Shown: in pieces, positions 7,381 to 14,484 of the stretch
How positions within the stretch are numbered: position 1 is the stretch's first letter
Layout of the letters: each line of letters begins with the position of its first letter
Origin: an uncultured Synergistales bacterium
Lineage (GTDB): Bacteria > Synergistota > Synergistia > Synergistales > Aminobacteriaceae
Direction: 5' to 3'
Length of the DNA: 16,629 nt
NCBI GenBank assembly: GCA_905236605.1
Contig: CAJORD010000098.1
Coordinates: 1 to 16,629, forward strand
Notes under the pieces: model-generated
Database searches by the model: none
Told to the model about the DNA's origin: nothing
Seen by the model: the letters and a program-made list of their open reading frames with translations, nothing else
Made by a program: the position numbers and the translations under genes

Positions 7381-7665
7381 TTACCTCTTTATATAGCCAG
7401 TAACGGTGTAAATATTTCCGTCCCAAGTTTCGCTCGTGATTATGATCCCGCGAATTATTCCCGACGCTGAATAATTCATGCTCGCCTTCAATAATAAATT
7501 TCTTTGAAGGTCAACGATTGCCCCGCGACGCGCCAAAATTTTTCCTTGCGAAAGCGTCTCACTGAAAGCCGGGAGCCGTCCTTGCCCTGAAGCTTCAAAA
7601 ATTTCTCCGTGGGCTGCACACGTCATCAACGAAGACAGAATTACGAACGCAAAAAATTTTTTCAT
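7381..7665 (-). CDS. Short LPP20-like exported protein
   Basis: A 94-residue protein: signal peptide (about 1-20, near AHG-E), then a single small domain EASGQGRLP (24-32), ILARRGAIVDLQRNLLL and TSETWDGNIYTVTGYIKR. The ARRGAxVDLQRNLL core is the hallmark of LPP20-like proteins, a family that includes FlgP of Vibrio and the basal disk protein of Campylobacter. It is a reduced paralogue of the preceding gene in the operon, with the same core and the same ending (GxIR-like), but no C-terminal domain. A 1 bp gap to the upstream stop and a poor Shine-Dalgarno site point to translational coupling. Function is unknown. Confidence 0.65.
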   Translation of the reverse strand: MKKFFAFVILSSLMTCAAHGEIFEASGQGRLPAFSETLSQGKILARRGAIVDLQRNLLLKASMNYSASGIIRGIIITSETWDGNIYTVTGYIKR

Positions 7666-7666
7666 G

Positions 7667-8587
7667 TTATCTGCTCACGATTATGACTTTGCACTCTTTG
7701 CGAAAATCATAAGAACTGCTTCGGACTTTTGCAGCGTCAGAATTTGAAATATAAATATCTACGTTGTTTTTTCCAAGTCGAACGGCTTTTGCGACAATCG
7801 GCGAAGGACTCACAAAAACATCTCCGCGCGCTACGTTAATGTTATTGAAGTAGGCGCAGATTCCTGACTGAAGATAATTTTTTTGATTTACAAAATTCAT
7901 TCCGTAGACGGGGCGGCCTTTGGTGTCATAGACATTAAACGACATGGCCGGGACATATGGCAAGTGCCGAACGTCAATAACAAGTCCTGAGTAACGCGCT
8001 CTGCTCTTTTTAGGCGCGGGCTTTTTCGGAGCGCGAGGAGCCGGGGCCGGAGTATCATCGACGTAAATTTCTACGTCAGGAGTAGCTCCGACTTCGGGAT
8101 AAACGACAGGCGCGGGCGGAATGTGAGGCGCGATTACGGTTCTAATTTGTCCGAGTCTGATTCGGCCTTTTATTGTGTACGCTTCGCCGTCCCATTCGCC
8201 ACTTATAGCTTCGACGTTGCGAATTATGCCGTGAATTTCGCTTCGCACTTTGTCATTTGCCATAAAGTCTTCCATGGTTGTTTGTGCGTCAATTTGAACG
8301 CCGACCATAAATTCAAGCAAATTTCTTTGAAGGTCAACCATTGCGCCGCGGCGTGCGAGAGCTTTCGCTTGTGCTCCTTTTGTTCCTGTGGGAGCGACGG
8401 CCATACCTGTGGCTTCGACGTAATTATTTGTCCAATCTACGAGGCCTTTTTCTTTTTGGGTTACAACAGAATTTGAAGTGGTTGTTGTGCCTGTTGTCTT
8501 ATCAACTTCGACGAACTCAGCAGAGGCTGATGACAATAAGACAGACACAACTAACAGGAGAGCGAAAAAAATCCGACAAATTTTCAT
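7667..8587 (-). CDS. LPP20-like exported protein with C-terminal domain
   Basis: First gene of the operon; 306 residues. Signal peptide 1-23 (cut at SASA-E), a Thr/Ser-rich stretch, the LPP20-like core EATGMAVAPTG (58-68) and ALARRGAMVDLQRNLLEF (76-93), then GEWDGEAYTIKGRIRLGQI. A Pro/Ala/Lys linker (155-198) leads to a second domain starting YSGLVIDVRHLPYVPAMSFNVYD (199-221) with GRPVYG (225-230). This second domain resembles the one that follows LPP20 cores in other diderm bacteria. No Cys lipobox is present, so it is probably not a lipoprotein. GGAGG lies 7 nt before the ATG. It heads a transcript that runs to the terminator at 3342-3375. The family call is based on the core motif; the role is inferred from neighbours. 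Confidence 0.7.
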   Translation of the reverse strand: MKICRIFFALLLVVSVLLSSASAEFVEVDKTTGTTTTSNSVVTQKEKGLVDWTNNYVEATGMAVAPTGTKGAQAKALARRGAMVDLQRNLLEFMVGVQIDAQTTMEDFMANDKVRSEIHGIIRNVEAISGEWDGEAYTIKGRIRLGQIRTVIAPHIPPAPVVYPEVGATPDVEIYVDDTPAPAPRAPKKPAPKKSRARYSGLVIDVRHLPYVPAMSFNVYDTKGRPVYGMNFVNQKNYLQSGICAYFNNINVARGDVFVSPSPIVAKAVRLGKNNVDIYISNSDAAKVRSSSYDFRKECKVIIVSR

Positions 8588-8640
8588 GGTAAAGCCTCCA
8601 TATGTTTTAATTTTTTAATGTTCAAATGATTTTCAATTCT

Positions 8641-8671
8641 ATCATAGCGGAGGGCGATTAACATTAGGCAA
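8641..8671 (-). promoter_or_regulatory. Possible promoter of the exported-protein operon
   Basis: Minus-strand TTGCCT (8671-8666), a 19 bp spacer and TATGAT (8646-8641) precede the first gene. The spacer is longer than ideal, so this is tentative. Confidence 0.35.
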
Positions 8672-8687
8672 GTTTTAATTTCTGCGT

Positions 8688-8693
8688 TATAAT
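8688..8693 (+). promoter_or_regulatory. Possible -10 element of the Nudix gene promoter
   Basis: A perfect TATAAT lies 46 bp before the ATG at 8740. No good -35 hexamer stands at 16-18 bp upstream (the nearest is TTAGGC), so support is limited to the -10 box and the position. Confidence 0.35.
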
Positions 8694-8739
8694 TACTGAA
8701 AATAAATATTTCACAGAACTAAAAGGTGCAGGTGTTTCT

Positions 8740-9321
8740 ATGCCGGAGAAAAAAAATCTTGATATTAATAACGTTGAAGGCATTGAAGAAATTTGCGTTG
8801 AGGAAAACAAAATCTTTGACGGAAAAATTTTGAATCTTCGATGTGATAAAGTTCGCACGCCTTCGGGACATATTGCCTCGCGTGAAGTTGTAGAACACAA
8901 ATCCGCTGTCGGAATGTTAGCAGTAACTGATCGTAAAACAGTTTTGCTAGTTCGACAATATCGTTATGCCGTTCATGAAGCTACGCTTGAAGTTTGCGCG
9001 GGGCTGATTGAAGAAGGTGAGGACCCGGCACAGGCCGCCGAGCGCGAAATGCAGGAAGAACTCAACGTGAAGGCGAGAAATCTTTATCGAATCGGCGATT
9101 TTTACGCTTCGCCGGGATTTTGCACAGAGCTTTTCACGTTGTTCGTAGCGGACGGGCTTGAAAAATCATCATTGCCGCAAGATGAAGATGAAAATGTTTC
9201 GGTTGTTGAAATTTCTTTTGAAGACATACCGATCATGATTAAAAATGGAAAAATACGAGACTCGAAGACTTTCGCGGCTCTTTCGTGGCTTATGGCGAAG
9301 GAGGGGATCGCCCCTGAATGA
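8740..9321 (+). CDS. Nudix hydrolase, ADP-ribose pyrophosphatase type
   Basis: Likely cleaves ADP-ribose or a related nucleotide sugar to AMP and a phosphorylated sugar in the cytoplasm. The Nudix box runs from Gly88 to Val110: G-x5-E-x7-REMQEELNV, with Glu94, Arg102, Glu103, Glu106 and Glu107 present for Mg binding and catalysis. The Gly expected at the second-last position of the box is Asn109. Upstream VRQYRYAVHEATLEVCAG (71-88) and downstream FYASPGFCTE (121-130) are typical of ADP-ribose pyrophosphatases. At 193 residues it has normal length. AAAAGGTG lies about 11 nt before the ATG. It precedes the chemotaxis receptor by 75 bp without a clear terminator, so the two may be co-transcribed, though no functional link is known. 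Confidence 0.85.
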   Translation: MPEKKNLDINNVEGIEEICVEENKIFDGKILNLRCDKVRTPSGHIASREVVEHKSAVGMLAVTDRKTVLLVRQYRYAVHEATLEVCAGLIEEGEDPAQAAEREMQEELNVKARNLYRIGDFYASPGFCTELFTLFVADGLEKSSLPQDEDENVSVVEISFEDIPIMIKNGKIRDSKTFAALSWLMAKEGIAPE

Positions 9322-9396
9322 TATTGATGTAAAAGCGTCGTTGTAGTTTTTTCGGAAAATCAATCAAAAATTTTTTTAAGGAGAGTATTTTACACA

Positions 9397-11565
9397 ATGT
9401 TAAAAAATTTTAGAATCACGGGCAAGCTCGGGATTGGATTCGGGATCGTACTTTTGCTTTTCGGTGTCGCAGTGTTCTTAAGCTGGACAAGTCTTTCAGC
9501 AGTTCAGAGCGATATTGATTTCCTTCAGGACGTCGTTGCAGGCGTTTTAAAAACAGCGGATCAATTAAGTTCCACAATAAACACGATTTTTAGCGACGTT
9601 CGCAACTTGAGATTTACTGAAAGCGATGAAGAGATTAATAGCGTAACGACTTCCGTAAACGACCTTCGTAATCAGATTGACGCAGGCAAAAGACTTTACG
9701 CTTCAAATCCTAAACTCGTTAGCCTCGCCAATCTTGCCGAGATGGAAAATATCCTTCGCACAAGTTCCGCCACTTTAGACAGAACAATCGCAATGATTCG
9801 CACAAAGCGAACAGTGCAGGCAACACTCGAAAAAGAAATCGATAAGATGACCACGTTATTAAACAACGTCGTCGAATATCGTTACAAAATGGTAGTTGAC
9901 GATATAAAGAAAAATATCGAAGGTCATGACTACGAACGAGACTTTGACAGAGTAAAAGGGATCGAAGCTCTAAGATTGTCTTTCTCGAATACAGTCAGAA
10001 ACTATTACGCTGCTATGTGGCACACTGATGCAAAGATGATGAACGACATCGTCAATCAGCTCGTCAATGGTGAGAACAGATACAACGCATATTATGAAAG
10101 TTCTCGCGTTCAGGAAATCAGAGACATGATGAACGCCGGACGAGGAGTTTTCACAACTCTTAAAAACGGCTTCAATGATATGCTCAACTCCTTCACGCAG
10201 ACTGGCCCGATGTTCGATCAGTTATATAAAGACTGCACCGACTTGGGCTCAATATCCGACAAACTCACGCAGGCGGGTTTAACGAGAATCACGGACCTTA
10301 CAAAGGCGAGCTTCGAGGCCATCGGAAGTTCAATCACTTTAATGATCGCTCTTGCCATCGTCGCTATAGTCGTCGGTATCGGAATTGCGTTGATGATTGC
10401 TAAGTCAATTTCTAAACCGCTCGGCCGCGTCGTTGAACTTTGCGGCAATGCAAGCCACGGCGATATGTCAATCGTTCGCGACGACTTCCACTATGAAGGC
10501 AAAGACGAACTTGGCGACCTTGGCGACGCGCTGTCAGAAATGTTCTACTCACTTAGCACAGCGATTGCCGATATTCGTGGACTTGCAATTACCAGCCATG
10601 ATACGTCAGCCCGCATGAAAGAAGACGCGACAAAGAACACAGAATATGCCAATAACGTACGCGCAAGTGTTGCAAACGTCGTTAAGTTAATGGAAGGCAA
10701 CGCGTCATCACTTCAGGAAAGCAACGCCGGTACGGAAGAAATGTCAGCCGCTTCAATGACGAGCGCACAGGCCGCTACGGATTGCGCAGAGTTTATCTCG
10801 AACATGACGACCGTAACGGGCAACGCCGTCAACACGGTTAAAGAAGCCATTGCGAACATCGTAATTCTTCAGAAGAAAACAAAAGAAAGCGGAATTAAAC
10901 TTCAGGAACTCGTCGAGAACTCCAACAAGATCAGCGAGTTCATCGGAGACATTACTTCAATCGCTGACCAGACGAACTTGTTAGCACTCAACGCCGCTAT
11001 CGAGGCAGCTAGAGCCGGTGAAGCAGGACGTGGATTTGCAGTCGTCGCTGAATCAGTGCGTAAACTCGCCGAAGAGTCCAGCAGAGCCGCCGAGAACGTC
11101 AGAGGCTTAATCGAAACGTTACAGACAAGCGTCAGAGAGACGAAAACATCAAGCGATGAAACAGCAGTGTTACTTGACGAAACGACAGAGAAGGCAAACG
11201 GCGCGCAGGATTCACTTGCTGAAGCTATCGGCCAGATTGACAAGGCTAACGACAGAATCCAGAACATCGCCGCAGTCGCTCAGGAGCAGGCCGCTTCAAG
11301 CCGTGAAATCGCCGCCGGTATCGACAACGTAACGAAGGCCACGTCAGAAATCCTTAACCATCTTGAGAGCATCAAGAACGACATGGACGAGACGGCGTTA
11401 ATCGCTGAACGTGCCGCCGAGGGTGCAGTTGAGCAGACAGGACTTGTCGAGAGCATCACCGAGTCGCTTTCACAGTTTAAGATTGAACACGAAGGCGCGA
11501 AGAAAGCTCCGGCTCGTAAGCCAGCAGCAACAGCAGCTAAAGCGCTTCCGGCAAAGAAAAAATAA
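9397..11565 (+). CDS. Methyl-accepting chemotaxis protein
   Basis: A transmembrane chemoreceptor that controls CheA kinase through CheW. The 722 residues contain a first membrane segment (about 12-30), a periplasmic ligand-binding domain of some 275 residues (33-310) that looks all-helical and could be of the long bimodular type, a second membrane segment (312-335), a HAMP domain (337-390) and a cytoplasmic coiled coil. The signalling tip, IADQTNLLALNAAIEAARAGE (522-542), is fully conserved and followed by GRGFAVVAESVRKLAEES. The last 22 residues are Lys/Ala/Pro-rich (from 701) and lack a CheR-binding pentapeptide. AAGGAGAG precedes the ATG. It uses CAG, AAC and other C/G-ending codons more than the neighbouring genes. 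The ligand is unknown. A motile host is implied. Confidence 0.95.
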   Translation: MLKNFRITGKLGIGFGIVLLLFGVAVFLSWTSLSAVQSDIDFLQDVVAGVLKTADQLSSTINTIFSDVRNLRFTESDEEINSVTTSVNDLRNQIDAGKRLYASNPKLVSLANLAEMENILRTSSATLDRTIAMIRTKRTVQATLEKEIDKMTTLLNNVVEYRYKMVVDDIKKNIEGHDYERDFDRVKGIEALRLSFSNTVRNYYAAMWHTDAKMMNDIVNQLVNGENRYNAYYESSRVQEIRDMMNAGRGVFTTLKNGFNDMLNSFTQTGPMFDQLYKDCTDLGSISDKLTQAGLTRITDLTKASFEAIGSSITLMIALAIVAIVVGIGIALMIAKSISKPLGRVVELCGNASHGDMSIVRDDFHYEGKDELGDLGDALSEMFYSLSTAIADIRGLAITSHDTSARMKEDATKNTEYANNVRASVANVVKLMEGNASSLQESNAGTEEMSAASMTSAQAATDCAEFISNMTTVTGNAVNTVKEAIANIVILQKKTKESGIKLQELVENSNKISEFIGDITSIADQTNLLALNAAIEAARAGEAGRGFAVVAESVRKLAEESSRAAENVRGLIETLQTSVRETKTSSDETAVLLDETTEKANGAQDSLAEAIGQIDKANDRIQNIAAVAQEQAASSREIAAGIDNVTKATSEILNHLESIKNDMDETALIAERAAEGAVEQTGLVESITESLSQFKIEHEGAKKAPARKPAATAAKALPAKKK

Positions 11566-11595
11566 AAATTCGTAAATAACAAGTTAAAACCTTCG

Positions 11596-11633
11596 CAGGC
11601 AGGATTGAATTAAAAAATCTTGCCTGTTTTTTT
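11596..11633 (+). terminator. Intrinsic terminator after the chemotaxis receptor gene
   Basis: An 11 bp stem with one G-U pair (11596-11606 with 11616-11626), 9-base loop, then seven T (11627-11633). It isolates the receptor from the hydrogenase gene. Confidence 0.9.
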
Positions 11634-11660
11634 ATAATTAAATCTTGGAGGTGTTTTTTA

Positions 11661-13181
11661 ATGGGAATGCGTGGTATCCATACGTCAATCAATGACATCA
11701 GAAGAGCAATTTTTACAGAGGTCGCTCGACTCTCTTACAACTATAAAGACGGCGACTTATCAGAAATGGAATTAATCCCCTATCGAATTATCCCAGGCGA
11801 AGTTTCAACATATCGTGAAAGCGTCTTTCTTGAGCGCGCTATCATCGAAGAACGAATGCGCCTCGCTATGGGACTTCCTAAACGTTCAGCCGCCGAACAT
11901 GCGCCGGTCTCATTAGGGGCCGAAGAATGCGTTCACCCGGAAAAATATTATCAGCCGCCATTAATTAATATAATCAAGTTCGCGTGTCATTCATGCCCGG
12001 ATAACAAAGTCGTAATCTCTGACCAGTGTCAAGGCTGTCTAGCTCGTCCGTGTAGTCAAGTCTGTCCTAAGGACGCAATTTATTTTGAAGGCGGCAAAGC
12101 TCACATCGACGAAACGAAATGTATCAAGTGTGGCCGTTGCATGGGAGTTTGTCAGTACGGCGTAATTTTAAGAATGGAAAGACCTTGCGCTAAGGCCTGC
12201 GGAATGAAGGCCATCTACACCGACGAATACGGACGCGCAGAAATTAATCAAGATAAGTGCGTGAGCTGCGGAATGTGTTTAGCTAATTGTCCGTTCGGAG
12301 CCATTGCCGACAAAGCTCAAATTTTTCAATGTATTCAAGCGATCCGAAGCGAAACTCCTGTTTATGCCGCAATCGCCCCCGCTGTAGCTGGACAGTTCGG
12401 AAAGGATTTAACGCCTGAAAAAATGCGCGCTGCCTTTAAAGCTATTGGATTTACTGACCTCGTAGAAGTTGCGATAGGCGCGGACTTATGCACGTTGCAA
12501 GAGGCCGAAGATTTTATAAAAGAAGTCCCGGAGAAATTGCCATTTATGGGAACGTCATGTTGCCCGGCGTGGTCAGTGATGGCTAAGAAAGAATTTCCGC
12601 AATATGCCGAATGTATCAGCATGGCTTTGACGCCTATGGTCTTGACGGGGCGATTATTAAAGAAAGAACACCCGGATTGCAAAGTCGCTTTCATCGGGCC
12701 TTGTGCAGCCAAGAAACTCGAAGCAAGCCGCAGAACTATTCGCAGCGATATTGATTTCGTCTTGACGTTTGAGGAAGTCGCAGGAATGTTTGAAGCTCGC
12801 GAAGTTGATTTTAATTCGCTCGAAGAAATCCCCGTGCCTAATGCCGCAAGCGCAGACGGAAGAGGCTTTGCCGTCAGTGGCGGAGTAGCGTCGGCGGTCG
12901 TCAACTGTATCAAACACACTCACCCCGATTTAGAAATTAAAGTCGAACACGCTGAAGGGCTCGATAATTGTCGAAAGATGCTTCAGCTTGCGAAGGCCGG
13001 AAAATATAACGGCTATTTGCTTGAAGGCATGGCTTGCCCGGGCGGTTGTGTAGGCGGAGCCGGGACTGTCGAATTAATTACACAGGCCGCTAACGAAGTT
13101 GCAAAGATAAAAAAGAAAACGGCCAAGGCTCACGCTTATGAAAGCGAATATGAAACAATTCTCCCTAGCCTCGAAGAATAA
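11661..13181 (+). CDS. Monomeric [FeFe] hydrogenase, probably group B
   Basis: Reversibly oxidises H2 or reduces protons at an H-cluster in the cytoplasm. All three H-cluster motifs are present: TSCCPAW (298-304), PCAAKKLE (347-354) and EGMACPGGC (455-463), with Cys300, Cys348, Cys459 and Cys463 as expected ligands. The N-terminal half carries ferredoxin-type Cys motifs: C123-x2-C-x4-C-x3-CP, C154-x2-C-x2-C-x3-C, Cys176/Cys180, and C200-x2-C-x2-C-x3-CP; an additional CHSC pair is at 109-112. The opening MGMRGIHTSINDIRRA and the overall length of 506 residues fit the stand-alone group B type, whose physiological partner is not well established. No NADH-binding subunits or HydEFG maturases are nearby. 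GGAGGTG (11647-11653) sits 7 nt before the ATG. Group assignment is from memory of the family and needs a tree. Confidence 0.9.
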   Translation: MGMRGIHTSINDIRRAIFTEVARLSYNYKDGDLSEMELIPYRIIPGEVSTYRESVFLERAIIEERMRLAMGLPKRSAAEHAPVSLGAEECVHPEKYYQPPLINIIKFACHSCPDNKVVISDQCQGCLARPCSQVCPKDAIYFEGGKAHIDETKCIKCGRCMGVCQYGVILRMERPCAKACGMKAIYTDEYGRAEINQDKCVSCGMCLANCPFGAIADKAQIFQCIQAIRSETPVYAAIAPAVAGQFGKDLTPEKMRAAFKAIGFTDLVEVAIGADLCTLQEAEDFIKEVPEKLPFMGTSCCPAWSVMAKKEFPQYAECISMALTPMVLTGRLLKKEHPDCKVAFIGPCAAKKLEASRRTIRSDIDFVLTFEEVAGMFEAREVDFNSLEEIPVPNAASADGRGFAVSGGVASAVVNCIKHTHPDLEIKVEHAEGLDNCRKMLQLAKAGKYNGYLLEGMACPGGCVGGAGTVELITQAANEVAKIKKKTAKAHAYESEYETILPSLEE

Positions 13182-13196
13182 TTATTCATGTTATAA
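13182..13196. promoter_or_regulatory. Possible PerR-like operator upstream of rubrerythrin
   Basis: TTATTCATGTTATAA has the 7-1-7 layout of a Per box and matches the consensus TTATAATnATTATAA at 10 of 14 positions by eye. It overlaps a perfect TATAAT (13192-13197) that would be the -10 box of the rubrerythrin gene, and adjoins a 12 bp palindrome (13176-13187) covering the hydrogenase stop codon. No good -35 is visible. Confidence 0.3.
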
Positions 13197-13234
13197 TTTC
13201 AACGTAACAAAATTTTTTTGAGGAGGATATCAAC

Positions 13235-13774
13235 ATGGCGAACAAGTACGCAGGTACAAAGACAGAAAAAAATTTGCAAGCGGCTTTTGCAGGAGAGTCG
13301 CAGGCTCGCAACAAGTATACTTATTTTGCTTCAACCGCCAAGAAAGAAGGCTATGAGCAAATAGCGGCGTTGTTCCTCAAAACCGCCGACAACGAAAAAG
13401 AACACGCTAAAATCTGGTTCAAAGAGCTTGAGGGAATCGGAGACACAGCAGCTAACCTCAAAGCGGCAGCCGAAGGCGAAAACTACGAATGGACCGACAT
13501 GTACGAAGACTTTGCTAAGACAGCCGAAGAAGAAGGCTTCAAAGCTCTTGCAGTTAAGTTCCGTCTCGTCGCAGCAATCGAGAAACATCACGAGGAACGT
13601 TATCGCGCTTTATTAAAGAACGTCGAAGCGCAGGAAGTTTTCGCCAAGAGCGAAGTAAAAGTCTGGGAGTGCAGAAACTGCGGCCATATCGTCGTTGGAA
13701 CAAAGGCCCCGGAAATTTGCCCGACTTGTGCTCACCCGCAGGCTTATTTTGAAGTCAACGCAGAAAATTATTAA
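13235..13774 (+). CDS. rbr: Rubrerythrin
   Basis: A non-haem diiron peroxidase that reduces hydrogen peroxide in anaerobes, taking electrons through a rubredoxin centre. The N-terminal ferritin-like four-helix domain (about 1-135) has likely ligands Glu21 (AGESQARNKY), Glu54 and His57 (NEKEHAK), Glu in the AEEEGF segment (98-100), and Glu116/Glu120 (IEKHHEERY). The C-terminal rubredoxin domain (144-179) carries Cys146, Cys149, Cys162 and Cys165. At 179 residues it is of normal length. A strong GAGGAGG site (13220-13226) precedes the ATG at 13235. It sits 53 bp after the hydrogenase gene, without a terminator between them, and has its own terminator after it. The pairing with an oxygen-sensitive hydrogenase fits protection from peroxide, though shared regulation is not shown. 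Confidence 0.95.
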   Translation: MANKYAGTKTEKNLQAAFAGESQARNKYTYFASTAKKEGYEQIAALFLKTADNEKEHAKIWFKELEGIGDTAANLKAAAEGENYEWTDMYEDFAKTAEEEGFKALAVKFRLVAAIEKHHEERYRALLKNVEAQEVFAKSEVKVWECRNCGHIVVGTKAPEICPTCAHPQAYFEVNAENY

Positions 13775-13788
13775 ATCCGAAATTTTTT

Positions 13789-13821
13789 ATCCCTTGTCTT
13801 AAATGGCGAGGGATTTTTTTT
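13789..13821 (+). terminator. Intrinsic terminator after rubrerythrin
   Basis: An 8 bp stem with one U-G pair (13789-13796 with 13807-13814), a 10-base loop, and a run of eight T (13814-13821). Confidence 0.88.
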
Positions 13822-13843
13822 AATTAAATTCTCAAATTTCAAA

Positions 13844-14404
13844 ATGAAAATCACAATCATAGGCGCTTCCGGTCATGGCCGAGTAGTGGCGGACGTGGCA
13901 CACAAAGTAGGTTATGACGAAATAGAATTTCTTGACGACAACGCAAAAACAAAATTTTGCGGCGCTTGGCCTGTCGTTGGAAAATCAGAATTGGCTGCGA
14001 ACGTTCAAAACGATTTATTTATAGCGATTGGAAATTCAAAAATCAGAAAATTATTAATGGAACGCTTCGCCGAAAAAAATTTTCCGGTTTTAATTCACCC
14101 GGCAGCAATCGTCGCTGAAGATGTCGAAATCAGAGCAGGCTCTATCGTAATGGCGGGAGCTGTGATTAATCCCGGCGCAAAAATCGGACGCGGCTGTATC
14201 GTCAGTATAAACGCCTCAATAGATCACGATTGCAAACTCGGCGATTATGTTCATGCGGCTGTAGGCTCAAGTGTCGGCGGCGGCGTTGAAATTGGCGATA
14301 ACGTTTCGATTGGAACAGGCGCAATTATTGACCACAATTTGAAAATCTGCGCTGATTGTGTCATAAGTGCCGGTGCTGTTGTTCTTGAAGATAATCAAAA
14401 GTAA
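13844..14404 (+). CDS. NeuD/PglD-like sugar O- or N-acyltransferase
   Basis: A left-handed beta-helix transferase that probably acetylates a sugar nucleotide or sialic-acid-like sugar. The N-terminal Rossmann-type domain starts ITIIGASGHGRVVADVA (3-19) and contains FLDDN (29-33) and IAIGNSKIRKLL (60-71). From about 90 on there are hexapeptide repeats (VEIRAGSIVMAGAVINPGAKIG and others), and ASIDHDC (124-130) holds His128 as the likely catalytic base. At 186 residues it stops right after AGAVVLEDNQK, slightly earlier than relatives that continue into VPxNxxVVGxPAK, so the tail is short. No Shine-Dalgarno site precedes the ATG, in contrast to nearly all other genes here, and the start lies only 22 bp after the rubrerythrin terminator. 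No glycan cluster surrounds it, so its substrate cannot be inferred. Confidence 0.85.
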   Translation: MKITIIGASGHGRVVADVAHKVGYDEIEFLDDNAKTKFCGAWPVVGKSELAANVQNDLFIAIGNSKIRKLLMERFAEKNFPVLIHPAAIVAEDVEIRAGSIVMAGAVINPGAKIGRGCIVSINASIDHDCKLGDYVHAAVGSSVGGGVEIGDNVSIGTGAIIDHNLKICADCVISAGAVVLEDNQK

Positions 14405-14405
14405 A

Positions 14406-14441
14406 AAATTAACTCCCCAATGGCTTTCGGAGAGTCAATTT
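14406..14441 (-). terminator. Terminator between the acyltransferase and the surface-protein pseudogene
   Basis: A 13 bp stem (14406-14418 with 14429-14441) and 10-base loop. In minus-strand RNA all 13 positions pair, two as G-U, and a U-run follows (plus-strand A-run 14403-14408). In plus-strand RNA the same two positions are A-C mismatches, though a short T-run also follows. So it mainly serves the minus-strand gene and may work both ways. Confidence 0.7.
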
Positions 14442-14484
14442 TTAGAATCATAAAACGCTGTTGATAAAACTAGAATTAAGATTT

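Noticed and set aside
9302..9315. Hairpin AGGGG-ATCG-CCCCT at the end of the Nudix gene as a terminator
   Set aside because: The stem has five pairs and no T-run follows; it lies within the coding sequence.
9325..9396. Possible sigma-28 flagellar promoter (TAAAAGCG ... TTCGGAAA) before the chemoreceptor
   Set aside because: The spacing is 13 instead of about 11 bases and only about four of eight bases match the -10 consensus.
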